64,000 nucleotides of DNA from Ignavibacteriales bacterium (GCA_016707285.1 JADJIA010000012.1:5462-69461), one strand, 5' to 3'; numbered from the stretch's first letter, positions 44,516 to 53,994 are shown. Numbers and translations: made by a program. Notes: a model not told the origin generated them from the letters alone.

Positions 44516-45589
44516 TTATTTCATCATTGATTCAAGTTTTGTTAAAATTTCTTCCGGATTAGGGATCATTCCACCCATTCTTCCGTAGAATTGAACATCA
44601 GCTTTACCGTTTATTGAGAGTCGAACATCTTCGACCATCTGACCGGCATTCATTTCAACAACGAGGAATTTTTTTACACGGTCGGCAGTGGTATTAAGAA
44701 CCTCTGTTGGGAACGGGAAAAGAGTGATGGGTCTGATAACACCCACTTTTATTCCTTTTTCACGGGCAAGTTCGGCAGCTTTCATACAAATTCTGGCAAC
44801 TAATCCAAAAGCAACAAGGATCAGATCTGCATCTTCTGTATTGATAGATTCTGATTTAACCTCTATTTCCATCGCTTTATATTTAGCCTGGAGATCAAGA
44901 TTTATCTGTTCCATTTTTTCAGGTTGAATGAAGAGAGAAGTAATAACATTCTGTTTTCTTCCTTCTTTTTTACCTGTGGTTGCCCAATCAGGAATCACAT
45001 GAGGGAATTGACCCTCTGCGGGTAATTCCACTTTTTCCATCATCTGGCCCAAGGCACCATCTGCAAGTAGCATTGCAGGAACCCTGTATTTTTCAGCCAT
45101 TTTGAATCCTTCAAATACAAAATCAACCATTTCCTGAACGGTAGAAGGGGCAAGTGTAAAAAGTTTATAGTCGCCGTGGCCACCACCTTTTACTGCCTGA
45201 AAATAATCTCCCTGTGAAGGTTGAATGGTACCCAATCCGGGACCACCACGCATAACATTAACCAATAAACATGGCAATTGTGCAGATGCGATGTAGGAGA
45301 TTCCCTCTTGCATCAGGCTCATTCCGGGTGAAGAGGAAGAAGTCATAACTCTTGCTCCTGCTCCGGCAGCTCCATAAACCATATTGATTGATGCCACTTC
45401 ACTTTCTGCCTGAAGGACAAGCCCCCGGCGAAGGGGAATATTTTCGGTAAGATATTCCATTACTTCTGATTGTGGAGTGATAGGGTAACCAAAATAAGCA
45501 TCAAGTCCTGCTCTTATAGCAGCCTCAGCCAATGCTTCGTTTCCCTTCATCAACTTTATTTCTTTTCCTTTTAATTCTTGTTTCTCCAT
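44516..45589 (-). CDS. korA/vorB: 2-oxoacid:ferredoxin oxidoreductase, alpha subunit
   Basis: A 357-aa subunit with the pyrimidine-binding domain of TPP-dependent oxidoreductases. It has KLMKGNEALAEAAIRAG, FGYPITPQSEVMEYL (YPITP motif), SESEV-like QAESEVASINMVYGAAGAGAR and a C-terminal transketolase-like domain. The MKGNEALAEAA opening matches proteins annotated as VorB (branched-chain 2-oxoacids) as well as KorA (2-oxoglutarate), so I give both names. KorABCD would support the reductive TCA cycle or anaerobic amino-acid oxidation. Confidence 0.9.
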   Translation of the reverse strand: MEKQELKGKEIKLMKGNEALAEAAIRAGLDAYFGYPITPQSEVMEYLTENIPLRRGLVLQAESEVASINMVYGAAGAGARVMTSSSSPGMSLMQEGISYIASAQLPCLLVNVMRGGPGLGTIQPSQGDYFQAVKGGGHGDYKLFTLAPSTVQEMVDFVFEGFKMAEKYRVPAMLLADGALGQMMEKVELPAEGQFPHVIPDWATTGKKEGRKQNVITSLFIQPEKMEQINLDLQAKYKAMEIEVKSESINTEDADLILVAFGLVARICMKAAELAREKGIKVGVIRPITLFPFPTEVLNTTADRVKKFLVVEMNAGQMVEDVRLSINGKADVQFYGRMGGMIPNPEEILTKLESMMK

Positions 45590-45603
45590 CGTAGTCTCTC
45601 TTT

Positions 45604-45834
45604 TTAAACCGCTTTAGCTTTTTTCTCGCGATAAACGGTTATTGCCGAATCAGGACAAACCAGTGCGCAGTTCACACAGCCGGTACAGTTATCCATATAC
45701 AATTCAACGACGCGGTATCCTTTTAAGTTAATTTTATCAGAAAGGACCAATCCTTTCTGCGGGCAAGCCATTACACACAGCTCGCAACCTTTACAGAGTT
45801 CTGTATCAATAATTATTGTGCCTTTTATAGCCAT
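45604..45834 (-). CDS. korD/vorA: 2-oxoacid:ferredoxin oxidoreductase, ferredoxin (delta) subunit
   Basis: A 76-aa protein with two 4Fe-4S motifs (CKGCELCVMACP and CTGCVNCALVCP), the internal electron acceptor of the complex. First gene of the operon. Confidence 0.9.
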   Translation of the reverse strand: MAIKGTIIIDTELCKGCELCVMACPQKGLVLSDKINLKGYRVVELYMDNCTGCVNCALVCPDSAITVYREKKAKAV

Positions 45835-46083
45835 TTTATGTGATCTTTCCGTTTAAGTCCATATGTCCCCTTCCATTCAACTACTATGCCAAACTATTTT
45901 GTGACTTAAACAGATGTATTAACAACAATTAAACGGAGAGATTACCAATTTATAGAAACATCTCTTTTGATAATTCTAATAAGTGAGAAGGAAGAATAAA
46001 ATGATACTCAATTTATCAGGTGATATTTTTTACCCGTTTTGAACTTAATATTAAATTTATAAGTTACAACATCAATTAAACTA

Positions 46084-48225
46084 ATGGATACAATGAGAAA
46101 ATATAAAATAGCCCTGCTGATTCTTTTTATGCTTTCACCCGTGATGGTTTCTGCCCCTCTTTCGGGTGTGATTTCAGGTAAAGTAATTAATATTGCAACT
46201 AAACAACCTGTACCTTTTGCCACTGTTGTTGTGGTTGGAACCCAAAAAGGTGCTACAACATTTGACGACGGCTCATTCTCCATTGATGGACTTGAACCCG
46301 GAACTTATCAAGTCAGAGTATCTGCAATCGGTTTTGCCACTATAACAAGAGCGGATGTTTTGGTAACAAACAACAAACCCGCAGAGATAACATTTGAACT
46401 GCAAGAGACTACCCTGCAATTAAAGGATGTGACGATAACATCAGATTATTTTTATACACCACCCACAGATCTAAACTCAACCACTACCTTCTCTTATGAA
46501 GAATTGAGAAGAGCTCCCGGCGGGTTTGAGGATGTTATCAGAGCACTTTCAATTCTCCCGGGAGTGGCACAGGCTTCAGCCGGAAGAAATGATCTGGTTG
46601 TTCGCGGTGGGGCACCCTCTGAAAATTTATATATTCTTGATGGAATTAAACTCCCGACAATTAATCATTTTGGTTCGCAGGGAGCAACAGGCGGTCCACT
46701 TTCATTTGTGAATCTCGATTTTGTAAAAGAATCGGTCTTTTCAACAGGCGGGTTTTCATCATTATATGGTGATAAACTTTCTTCAGTATTAAAAATTGAT
46801 TTAAGGGATGGAAGAAGTGATAAAATAGGTGGAAAAGCAACTATTTCAGCTTCACAATTTGGTTTTAACCTTGAAGGACCTCTGTCTGAATCATCAAATT
46901 TTATCTTTTCTGCCAGAAGAAGTTATCTCGACTTCATCTTTAAAGCCGCCGGTTTTGGATTTGTGCCCGAGTATTACGATGTTTTAACAAAATTCGATTT
47001 TAACCTCGGCAAAAACCAAAAACTTTCATACCTCTTTATCGGAGCATTCGATAATGTAAAGTTTTTTAACGATACCGAAGACCAGCGGTATGACAACTCA
47101 AGAGTATTGGGAAGTGACCAAACCCAGTATGGAACAGGGCTTACTTTCACAAACCTCTTGGAAAAGGGTTATTTCAAAGTTGTATTATCACGGAGTTTCA
47201 TCGATTATGATTCCCGTCAGAGCGATTCGCTATTAAATCCTATCTTCAAAAATGTTTCAAGAGAAGCTGAAAACAAACTTCGTTTTGAGTTTTTCCACCA
47301 GTTCTCAAAAATTACGGAACTCACTTCAGGAATCCAGGGTGAATACATCACAACCCAGTATGATGTCAGGTTACCCCGATTCAGAACTTCCTTTGGAGAA
47401 TTGTTACCCGTGGATTCTGTAAACACTTCCAAAAATTTCTATAAATACAGTGCATTCACAAATGTAACCCACAGATTTTCGGCCGGACTTCTTTTTAATG
47501 CGGGATTTCGTGTGGATGACTTCAGCGGAATTAATGATGGGCTCCGTTTAAGTCCAAGATTCTCGGTTGAATATAAGTTCAATCCTGAAACGGGTGTCTC
47601 CTTCTCAACCGGAGTTTATTACCAAACACCTTCATATATCTGGTTGATTGCAGATTCAAGAAATACCGACCTGAAACCAATCAGAGTTGATCAATATGTA
47701 CTTAGTCTTGAACACAGAGTGAGTGAAGATGCAATTTTGAAGTTGGAAGGATTTTACAAAGATTACAAAAACTATCCCGCAAGTCTTGTAAGACCATATG
47801 TGGTACTCTCAAACACAGGTGCAGGCTTTGAGGGATCAGATAATAATTTTGAATCATTTGGATTTGAACCACTTACAAGTTCAGGTGGTGGAATCGCAAA
47901 AGGAATCGAATTTTCCGCACAGAAAAAGCTTTCAACAATTCCACTGTACGGTTTAATGAGCCTTACCTACTCGGAGATCGAAAACACTGCCTTTGATGGT
48001 GTGCCGAGACAAGGGAAATTTAATCAAAGATGGCTCTTTAATCTTTCGGGTGGATACCAGTTCAACGAATCCTGGGAAGCAAGTTTTAAATTGCGATATG
48101 CATCCGGTGCACCCTACACACCTTTTGAATCTGACGGTTCCCAACTCGTCTCGAGATATAACACAGGAACACTTCCCGATGTACACAGCCTCGATCTCAG
48201 AGTTGACAAAAATGGTTCTTTTTGA
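46084..48225 (+). CDS. TonB-dependent outer-membrane receptor with CarboxypepD-like N-domain (main part)
   Basis: A TonB-dependent receptor of about 760 aa. The signal peptide (about 1-24) is followed by a carboxypeptidase-regulatory-like beta-sandwich (ISGKVINIATKQPVPFATVVV), the plug domain (GAPSENLYILDGIKLPTIN) and a beta-barrel. The structural family is that of SusC-like or CirA-like receptors for large ligands; no SusD partner is adjacent. The frame is right to HSLDLRVDK and then lost. One A too many in the A5 run at about 48209-48214 would restore it to the next piece. The alternative ATG at 46093 would shorten the signal peptide by three residues. Confidence 0.85.
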   Translation: MDTMRKYKIALLILFMLSPVMVSAPLSGVISGKVINIATKQPVPFATVVVVGTQKGATTFDDGSFSIDGLEPGTYQVRVSAIGFATITRADVLVTNNKPAEITFELQETTLQLKDVTITSDYFYTPPTDLNSTTTFSYEELRRAPGGFEDVIRALSILPGVAQASAGRNDLVVRGGAPSENLYILDGIKLPTINHFGSQGATGGPLSFVNLDFVKESVFSTGGFSSLYGDKLSSVLKIDLRDGRSDKIGGKATISASQFGFNLEGPLSESSNFIFSARRSYLDFIFKAAGFGFVPEYYDVLTKFDFNLGKNQKLSYLFIGAFDNVKFFNDTEDQRYDNSRVLGSDQTQYGTGLTFTNLLEKGYFKVVLSRSFIDYDSRQSDSLLNPIFKNVSREAENKLRFEFFHQFSKITELTSGIQGEYITTQYDVRLPRFRTSFGELLPVDSVNTSKNFYKYSAFTNVTHRFSAGLLFNAGFRVDDFSGINDGLRLSPRFSVEYKFNPETGVSFSTGVYYQTPSYIWLIADSRNTDLKPIRVDQYVLSLEHRVSEDAILKLEGFYKDYKNYPASLVRPYVVLSNTGAGFEGSDNNFESFGFEPLTSSGGGIAKGIEFSAQKKLSTIPLYGLMSLTYSEIENTAFDGVPRQGKFNQRWLFNLSGGYQFNESWEASFKLRYASGAPYTPFESDGSQLVSRYNTGTLPDVHSLDLRVDKNGSF

Positions 48226-48376
48226 AACCGTTACCCTTATTACCTATATAGATGTGCAGAATGTTTACAACAAAAAGAATGTTTTTGCATACAGATGGGA
48301 CAGACGCGATAAAAAAGAAGACGGCGGAGGCAATATTGGAATATTACCTTCGATTGGCGTAAGTCTGGAGTTTTAA
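48215..48376 (+). CDS. C-terminal barrel strands of the TonB-dependent receptor (separated by frameshift)
   Basis: The continuation reads VLFETVTLITYIDVQNVYNKK, typical of the last strands of TonB receptors, then NVFAYRWDRR, and ends PSIGVSLEF, with a terminal Phe as outer-membrane proteins have. It follows from 46084-48225 after one base is removed at about 48210. Its stop overlaps the convergent flavoprotein gene by four bases. Confidence 0.75.
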   Translation, partial: VLFETVTLITYIDVQNVYNKKNVFAYRWDRRDKKEDGGGNIGILPSIGVSLEF

Positions 48377-49536
48377 ATAAACACCCTCGCTACATCAATC
48401 AGTAACCCGGGATTGTGAATCAGGGCAGTCTTAAAGAGATTGCCCAGACTTCGCTTGTCATTTGGTACTTTTGCAAATGAATGAGCAATGGAGTTAAATT
48501 TCTCATCGGAGAAATTGTAAATTCCATTTTTAATTCTGTCAAAAGTTTCGTGCCGTTTGCCGAGACGATCCATCCATTCCTTGTCATAAGTTAACAGATG
48601 TTGTGGTTTCCCCTTTTTAATCGATTCCGCGGCAATTCTTCCTCCGATACTTCCCCCAATCATTCCCGAAGCTATACCACCACCCGAAAGCGGATTTACC
48701 TGTCGTGCTGCATCACCAACGAGAATGATACCGGGTGCAGATATTCTTTCAAGTGTTACACTGCACGGAACACCTCCGGCAATGGAAGTTAAAATTGCTG
48801 CATCAGGGTAATGTCGCTCCATGAATTCTTCGAGAAATTGCAGAGCAGATTTCTTTTTGCCGATTGCTCCACTGACTCCTAATCCGATGTTTGCTGAATG
48901 ACTCCCCTTCGAAAATACCCAAAGATATCCCTCCGGTGCCGCATTACTTCCAAAATGGAAATAGATGGTATTTGGATCAACATCAATTCCCGAAACGGTA
49001 TATTGAACACACGACTCCATATCCCTGAAATCGATATGTGTCTTAATTCCTGCCCATCTGCCAACCCTGGATTCAACTCCGTCGGCAGCGATAATCACAT
49101 CAGCTTCTACCTCATGCTGCTCACCACGATAATCAAATTTAACACCGGAGACTGCATCACCATCGAAAAGAAGTCCATTAACATACGCTCTGGTGAGTAT
49201 CTCTACTCCGGCATTTGCCGCAGATTTGGCGAGTTCATAATCAAAAACTCTTCTCTCGAGCACAAATCCCTCTTCGGGAAGAGGAAGTACCACTTCGGTG
49301 CCATCAGGGGCGTTCATCGAAAATTTGGTTATGTGCGACGCTATCCATTTTTCATCCGGTTCGATGAATTCCTCTACACCCTTTCTACTGACAGCTTCTC
49401 CACACCTTACCGGATAACCGATATCCCTGTCTTTTTCAAGTATAAGTACTGAAACACCCAACTCTGCCGCATATCTCGCTGCCATAGAGCCGGCGGGACC
49501 ACCACCAACCACCACAACATCATAATATCTTTTCAT
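48373..49536 (-). CDS. Geranylgeranyl-reductase-family FAD-dependent oxidoreductase
   Basis: A 387-aa flavoprotein. The N-terminal Rossmann motif is VVGGGPAGSMAARYAAE, the typical PVRCGEAVSRKG follows, and the FAD-binding GDAARQVNPLSGGGI is at about 290. In archaea and other bacteria the family reduces the double bonds of isoprenoid chains, using a ferredoxin or other donor. Here the adjacent ferredoxin gene is coupled by an ATGA overlap, which suggests a dedicated electron donor. The substrate may be a quinone or carotenoid side chain; I cannot tell. Confidence 0.88.
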   Translation of the reverse strand: MKRYYDVVVVGGGPAGSMAARYAAELGVSVLILEKDRDIGYPVRCGEAVSRKGVEEFIEPDEKWIASHITKFSMNAPDGTEVVLPLPEEGFVLERRVFDYELAKSAANAGVEILTRAYVNGLLFDGDAVSGVKFDYRGEQHEVEADVIIAADGVESRVGRWAGIKTHIDFRDMESCVQYTVSGIDVDPNTIYFHFGSNAAPEGYLWVFSKGSHSANIGLGVSGAIGKKKSALQFLEEFMERHYPDAAILTSIAGGVPCSVTLERISAPGIILVGDAARQVNPLSGGGIASGMIGGSIGGRIAAESIKKGKPQHLLTYDKEWMDRLGKRHETFDRIKNGIYNFSDEKFNSIAHSFAKVPNDKRSLGNLFKTALIHNPGLLIDVARVFI

Positions 49537-49769
49537 CGTTTAACCACCCCTTCCTTGTTGAATTTTATCACCTCAATGGGACAACTCCAAACACATTTTG
49601 AACAGTTTGTACACCGCGGATCAATTATATATATCTCTGCTTCCTTCAGTTCTATTGCATCCTCAGGGCATACCCCTACACAGCAACCACAAAAGTCACA
49701 TTTATTTGGCAAAATATCTATCATAAGTTTGCCGGTTTTCGCCATTCTATATTCAGGGGTATTTGTCAT
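49533..49769 (-). CDS. Ferredoxin coupled to the geranylgeranyl-reductase-family protein
   Basis: A 78-aa protein with two 4Fe-4S motifs (CDFCGCCVGVCPEDAI and CTNCSKCVWSCP). Its stop overlaps the flavoprotein start (ATGA), so the two are translated together and probably exchange electrons. Confidence 0.88.
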   Translation of the reverse strand: MTNTPEYRMAKTGKLMIDILPNKCDFCGCCVGVCPEDAIELKEAEIYIIDPRCTNCSKCVWSCPIEVIKFNKEGVVKR

Positions 49770-49788
49770 AATCTTTACTTTATCTATT

Positions 49789-49884
49789 AGAACTTTAGAA
49801 CCTCAGAACTTCAGAACTTCGGAACTTCAGAACTTCAGAACTTCGGAACTTCAGAACCTCAGAACTACAGAACTTTACAACTTT
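49789..49884. repeat. Octamer array (AGAACTTC), 12 units
   Basis: Twelve consecutive in-phase 8-bp units close to AGAACTTC fill 49789-49884. The same octamer occurs in the opposite orientation as an array at 55664-55781. The rest of the 262-bp gap holds the related phrase repeat at 49919-50010. Confidence 0.85.
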
Positions 49885-49918
49885 AGTGACTTGAGAAACT
49901 CAAGTACGGTATAATAAA

Positions 49919-50010
49919 AATTTATCTGCGAAAATCTGTTTAATCTGCGTGTATCTGCGTCCCATTTTTATCCGTGGAATCTGTGTTAAATCCGTGGAAT
50001 CTGTGTAACT
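49919..50010. repeat. Degenerate repeat of ATCTGCGT/ATCTGTGT type
   Basis: A chain of phrases such as AATCTGCGTGTATCTGCG and CCGTGGAATCTGTG, each of 10-15 bp. A copy in the opposite orientation lies at 54573-54610. Repeats of this wording occur in the intergenic DNA of several unrelated bacteria, from memory. Confidence 0.6.
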
Positions 50011-50031
50011 ATTAATTGAATCTCCAAGTTC

Positions 50032-51381
50032 TTAGAACCACCCCAGGTTAAGGTTTTGTTTTCCTTTCCAGATTTCAAAGTGGAAAATATATCCTTCGAG
50101 GCTTTTACCTACAGTACCGATAACGGAACCCGCAGCAACTTTGTTTCCTTCACGGACGGAAATACTTCCAAGGTGTCCATAAACAGTGCGGTAGCCTTCA
50201 GTGTGAGTAATTATCACAACGCTGCCATAACCGGGCAGCCATTCAATTGCAGAGATGATTCCGTCTGCTACACATTTTACTGACTGTGCACTTTCAACCT
50301 TAAAATCGATTCCGTAGTTCACAGTAACAGTTTTTAATTCTTCGTTTTTATTTTCACCAAAAGGTCTAAAAATCTTTGCGGAACCCACAGGTTTCATCAG
50401 GTTCCCTTTAAGTGATGAAAATGACTTCCCTTTTACCACCTGCTCTTCATAATCTTCAACAGGTGATCCTCCAATAAACTCTTCATCATCCTCCAAAACC
50501 GGGGTTTTATCTTCAGTTTTGGTTGGAATATCAGTTTTTTTTCCGGGTTTTGGTTCCGGTTTTGTTTTTGGTTTTGGTTCCGGTTTTTTAGGAGTTGGTT
50601 TCTTTTTGGTTTTGTTCTTTTTTGCCAGTTCTTCTTTGGCAATGAGTTGATCGATCAAAGAGCCGATCTTTTTCTCGGATTGTTTTTTGGCTTCAAGTTC
50701 TTTTTTTAAGGCATCCTTGTTTTTGCCGATATCAGCAAGCAGATCTTTTTGTTCCTCGATACTCTCCTTCAACGATATTTCTTCACCCTCTTTGAGAGCG
50801 ATTATTTTCTCTTTTTCATTTTTTTCAAATTGAAGTGAGATTTTTGCCGATTCCAGTTTTTCAACCGAACTTTTGAGATCAGCAATAACACTCTCTCCCT
50901 TGTCAGAAAGAGCTTTTAGATATCGATATCGACGAAGTGCTTCATCAAATGAGCCGGAATTGAGGATATAAAGCCATTTATCCTTTACCAATCCTTTATA
51001 AACAGCAACAACATATCGAGCGTAAAACTGTCTGAGTTGATCCATCTGCAACTCAATCCCGGAGATTTCACTCTGAAGTCCGGATATCTGTCTCGATTTA
51101 AGTAGCTCTTCCGCCTTTAATTCATTAACTAATTTGTTAAGAAGAAATACCTGTTTGTTAAACTTCTCAATCGATTCATACGAGCGTTTTTCCTCTTTTG
51201 AAGCCTTTTTAAGCTCATCTTTTATCGCTTCAATCTGACTCTTGAGTTTGGAAAGTTCATCTTTTTTTTTCTTGATATCCCCCTGTTGAAGGTGACCATC
51301 CGAAAACAAAGTAAGGGCAAAGACAACTATCAATAAAAATTGTTGCCACCCGGAGACTCGAAAAGACAAACTAATACTCAA
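50032..51381 (-). CDS. EnvC-like LytM (M23-type) protein, probably catalytically inactive
   Basis: A 449-aa envelope protein. The N-terminus has a membrane/signal segment (residues about 10-28), then a long coiled coil (about 35-250, typical of EnvC/NlpD), a Pro/Lys-rich linker (about 255-300) and a C-terminal LytM-fold (about 335-449). The zinc ligands are degenerate: the first motif reads NYGID instead of HxxxD, and the last IFHFEIW has Phe in place of the first His of HxH. Such proteins activate cell-wall amidases rather than cut murein themselves. The start is TTG at 51381 and overlaps the DUF4292 stop, giving a coupled cluster. Confidence 0.83.
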   Translation of the reverse strand: MSISLSFRVSGWQQFLLIVVFALTLFSDGHLQQGDIKKKKDELSKLKSQIEAIKDELKKASKEEKRSYESIEKFNKQVFLLNKLVNELKAEELLKSRQISGLQSEISGIELQMDQLRQFYARYVVAVYKGLVKDKWLYILNSGSFDEALRRYRYLKALSDKGESVIADLKSSVEKLESAKISLQFEKNEKEKIIALKEGEEISLKESIEEQKDLLADIGKNKDALKKELEAKKQSEKKIGSLIDQLIAKEELAKKNKTKKKPTPKKPEPKPKTKPEPKPGKKTDIPTKTEDKTPVLEDDEEFIGGSPVEDYEEQVVKGKSFSSLKGNLMKPVGSAKIFRPFGENKNEELKTVTVNYGIDFKVESAQSVKCVADGIISAIEWLPGYGSVVIITHTEGYRTVYGHLGSISVREGNKVAAGSVIGTVGKSLEGYIFHFEIWKGKQNLNLGWF

Positions 51382-51571
51382 TCACCGTTGCGTCTGCGGG
51401 TGGTGCAAACTCGATTATCAAATCTTTATTAACGGTTATGCTTTCATAAACGATTTTTAATGCCTCTTTCAGTTTTGGAGATTGCACATCGATCTGTTGA
51501 GGAATTAAAACACCTTCCACTTTTTAAAGTTGGAATAATTACCATCCAGAAGCAATTCTCCTTTTTGGTTT
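51371..51571 (-). CDS. C-terminal remainder of the DUF4292 lipoprotein (two frame changes)
   Basis: After VVENY in the upstream frame, a short +1 frame (TSKNQKGELLLDGNYSNFKK) and then a third frame (VEGVLIPQQIDVQSPKLK to DATVIEY, stop TAG 51371-51373) restore one continuous protein. The indels are near 51572 and at the five-T run near 51521. The reading overlaps the start of the EnvC-like gene by 11 bases. Confidence 0.65.
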
Positions 51572-52165
51572 TTACTGGTAGTTCTCAACAACAAGACCAT
51601 CTGCCTTGATTCTATATGAACTCTGGTTCCCTGAAACTGAATCAAGATAGGTTACGGAAAAATAACCTTTGTCGAATTTAAATTCCACTGGTTCGGTATA
51701 TAACCTTTTTGTCATGTTTACTGCACCGGCGAAGGCATCCCGAATATCATCAAAACCAAGATCCATCTTAAAAATGTTACTCAATGCAACATCGTCAACA
51801 CCCCCTTTGTAAAGAGTATTGTTTAAGGACTCATAAAACTTAAACTCGGTTTCGGTTAACAGGACATTTGCAAGTTCGATTCCAAATGGACCATAAACAT
51901 TGATATTAAGAGAATCAGGTCTTTTTAAGATAGCCTGGAAAAAAGCTGTGTTGTCAAGCTCGGGAGTCACCACATGCATCTCCCCTTTACCGTCAAAAGT
52001 TCTGATTTTTCTTCGGTTGGCTTCCATCTTTTTCATCAGTCGTTCAGGTTTGATATTCCCGTCAACAATTTCTTCATCATCAATCGACTCTTCAACGGTG
52101 GCACATCCCTGCCATACAAACATAAGGGGAAGTGCAAAGAAGAATAAAAACATCATCTTTTTCAA
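51572..52165 (-). CDS. DUF4292 lipoprotein, main part
   Basis: An outer-membrane lipoprotein with lipobox near VWQGC (Cys20). The body is a LolA/LolB-like beta fold (GEMHVVTPELDNTAFFQAI, RPDSLNINVYGPFGIELANVLLTETEFKFYESLNN). DUF4292 proteins are found in FCB bacteria next to TPR and EnvC-like genes. The start is TTG 52163-52165 with GAGG six bases upstream, and overlaps the TPR stop (TTGA). The true C-terminus is at 51371-51571. Total length is about 265 aa. Confidence 0.8.
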   Translation of the reverse strand: MKKMMFLFFFALPLMFVWQGCATVEESIDDEEIVDGNIKPERLMKKMEANRRKIRTFDGKGEMHVVTPELDNTAFFQAILKRPDSLNINVYGPFGIELANVLLTETEFKFYESLNNTLYKGGVDDVALSNIFKMDLGFDDIRDAFAGAVNMTKRLYTEPVEFKFDKGYFSVTYLDSVSGNQSSYRIKADGLVVENYQ

Positions 52166-53994
52166 ATTTCGCCTCTTTCAATTTTTCTTTTAATTGTTTC
52201 ATTTTCTTTATTTAACTCAAGGGCTCTTTTCCAATATTTTTTGGCATTTTCTTTGTCACCCAACATAAAAAGTACATCCCCGATATGATCGAGAAGTTCG
52301 TGATTGTCGCCATCCATAGTCAAAGCTTTTTCGATATAAACTTTTGCTGTGTCATAATTTCCAAGTTTAAACTGAACCCAACCGTAAGTGTCCAGATAAG
52401 ATGGACTGTTTGGATCAATCGAAAGTGCCATCTCTGCATATCTCAAAGCATCATCAAGCCTTACATTTCTTTTTGCAAGAGAATATGCAAAATTATTACA
52501 TGCGAGAGCATTTTTGGGATCAAGTTCAAGCGATTTTGTATATAAACTGTCACTAACCGTCTGGGCACCCATCCCGTCATAAACAATTGCAAGGGAATTT
52601 ATCAATTCAACATTTTCGGGCTCAATTTGCAATGCTCTTTTATAATTTTCAATAGCAAGATCATTCATTTTTAATCTTGAAAGAGTGAATGCATAAGCTG
52701 AAAAAGTGTTCACTTCTGCAGGATTTAATTGAGTGGCCTTGTAAAGAAACGGTTCCGAAGCTCCATAATCACCCGTGAGTGCGTATGAAAGCCCAAGTAA
52801 AAAATTGATAATAAAGTCTTCAGAAAAACTTTCCCATGCCCTCTTTAAAACAAAAGATGATTCTTTGTAAAGCTTCCCGTCATATAAAACTCCGCCAATT
52901 CTCTGCCACAATTGGAGATACATATAAGAATCACCCTGAATTTTCCCAAATCTTTCCTGCGCAGTGAGACTATCCTTTTTCAGAACAGCGTTAGCCCCGG
53001 TATAAAAATGTGTAAACCAAAAAACGGTATCTTTTTCTATCGCAGTAAAAAGCGTATCCACAATCCTGATGTATTGAGAATCTTTGACTGCCTGTTCAAA
53101 ATATAATCCCCCGAGGTTCAGCTTAAATTCAAGATTTACACCCGGATTTTTAACCAATCTGATGTAAGGTTCACTTGCTCCGAGATAATCCTCTTTTTCT
53201 ACAAATATCCTCGCCTTTGCTTCAAGAGTAGGGATTCTGTCGGGAAACAACATCAAAATTCCGTCTAAATGTTGAAGAGCAAGATCATATTTTTTTTGTT
53301 CAACATAGTTGTTTATCAGAATTTCCCGCAATTCAAGACTGGAGGGATTATACTCTAAAAACTCTTCAAGTATTTGAGTTGATGCCTCTTTATTACCTGT
53401 TTTGTCATAAAGATCGGCAAGTCTGATGTAGGCATTCCAGTCTTCCGGCTCTTCATCAAGAATTCTTTTGTAGATTTCAATTGCTGAAAGTGGTTTCGAC
53501 TTTTCGTAAATTCCGGCAAGGCGATATAAACAATTGTAGTCGTTTGGATATTTTTCAACTAATTTTTCGATCACAGCGGCTGCCGAATCCGGTTGTCTTG
53601 CAGAAAGATGGATATCAGAGAGGAGATAAAAATACTCCATCGTTTCTCCATCATTTAAAGCGGCTGCCCTTGCATAAGGAAGAGCTTGCGACAATTTTCC
53701 GAGGAAATAATAACATCTGCCTATTGCATAACTTATCCCGGGTGAAGGATCATATTCAAATGCTTTTAAATATGCATTTACTGCAAGAAAATAGTCTCCT
53801 CTTGCTTCAAACCCTGTTCCTGTGATAAAATTTTGTAGCGCTTCCTTCTTTGAAGGTTCAATTACAGGTACCTGAACCACTAATTTTGGATCATCCTTTC
53901 CCTTTTCTTCGACAACAACGGAGCTACACCCTGATGTTATCAAAACAAAAGCGCACACAATCGAAAATTTTAAAACGGATAAATAAATGTTCAT
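52162..53994 (-). CDS. TPR-repeat lipoprotein
   Basis: A 610-aa envelope protein. The ATG at 53994 starts a lipoprotein signal (MNIYLSVLKFSIVCAFVLITSGC) and is preferred over an upstream start that gives 36 unusual residues. About 15 TPR-like units fill the rest, such as GISYAIGRCYYFLGKLSQAL and NYKRALQIEPENVELINSLA. It likely forms an assembly scaffold. It is the first gene of the envelope operon and is translationally coupled to the DUF4292 gene. Confidence 0.87.
   Translation of the reverse strand: MNIYLSVLKFSIVCAFVLITSGCSSVVVEEKGKDDPKLVVQVPVIEPSKKEALQNFITGTGFEARGDYFLAVNAYLKAFEYDPSPGISYAIGRCYYFLGKLSQALPYARAAALNDGETMEYFYLLSDIHLSARQPDSAAAVIEKLVEKYPNDYNCLYRLAGIYEKSKPLSAIEIYKRILDEEPEDWNAYIRLADLYDKTGNKEASTQILEEFLEYNPSSLELREILINNYVEQKKYDLALQHLDGILMLFPDRIPTLEAKARIFVEKEDYLGASEPYIRLVKNPGVNLEFKLNLGGLYFEQAVKDSQYIRIVDTLFTAIEKDTVFWFTHFYTGANAVLKKDSLTAQERFGKIQGDSYMYLQLWQRIGGVLYDGKLYKESSFVLKRAWESFSEDFIINFLLGLSYALTGDYGASEPFLYKATQLNPAEVNTFSAYAFTLSRLKMNDLAIENYKRALQIEPENVELINSLAIVYDGMGAQTVSDSLYTKSLELDPKNALACNNFAYSLAKRNVRLDDALRYAEMALSIDPNSPSYLDTYGWVQFKLGNYDTAKVYIEKALTMDGDNHELLDHIGDVLFMLGDKENAKKYWKRALELNKENETIKRKIERGEI

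Noticed and set aside
46008..46283. 91-aa minus-strand frame upstream of the TonB receptor
   Set aside because: It overlaps the signal peptide and N-domain of the receptor in antisense and has no start signal or family resemblance.
49789..49884. CRISPR array
   Set aside because: Units are 8 bp with no spacers and no cas genes in the window.
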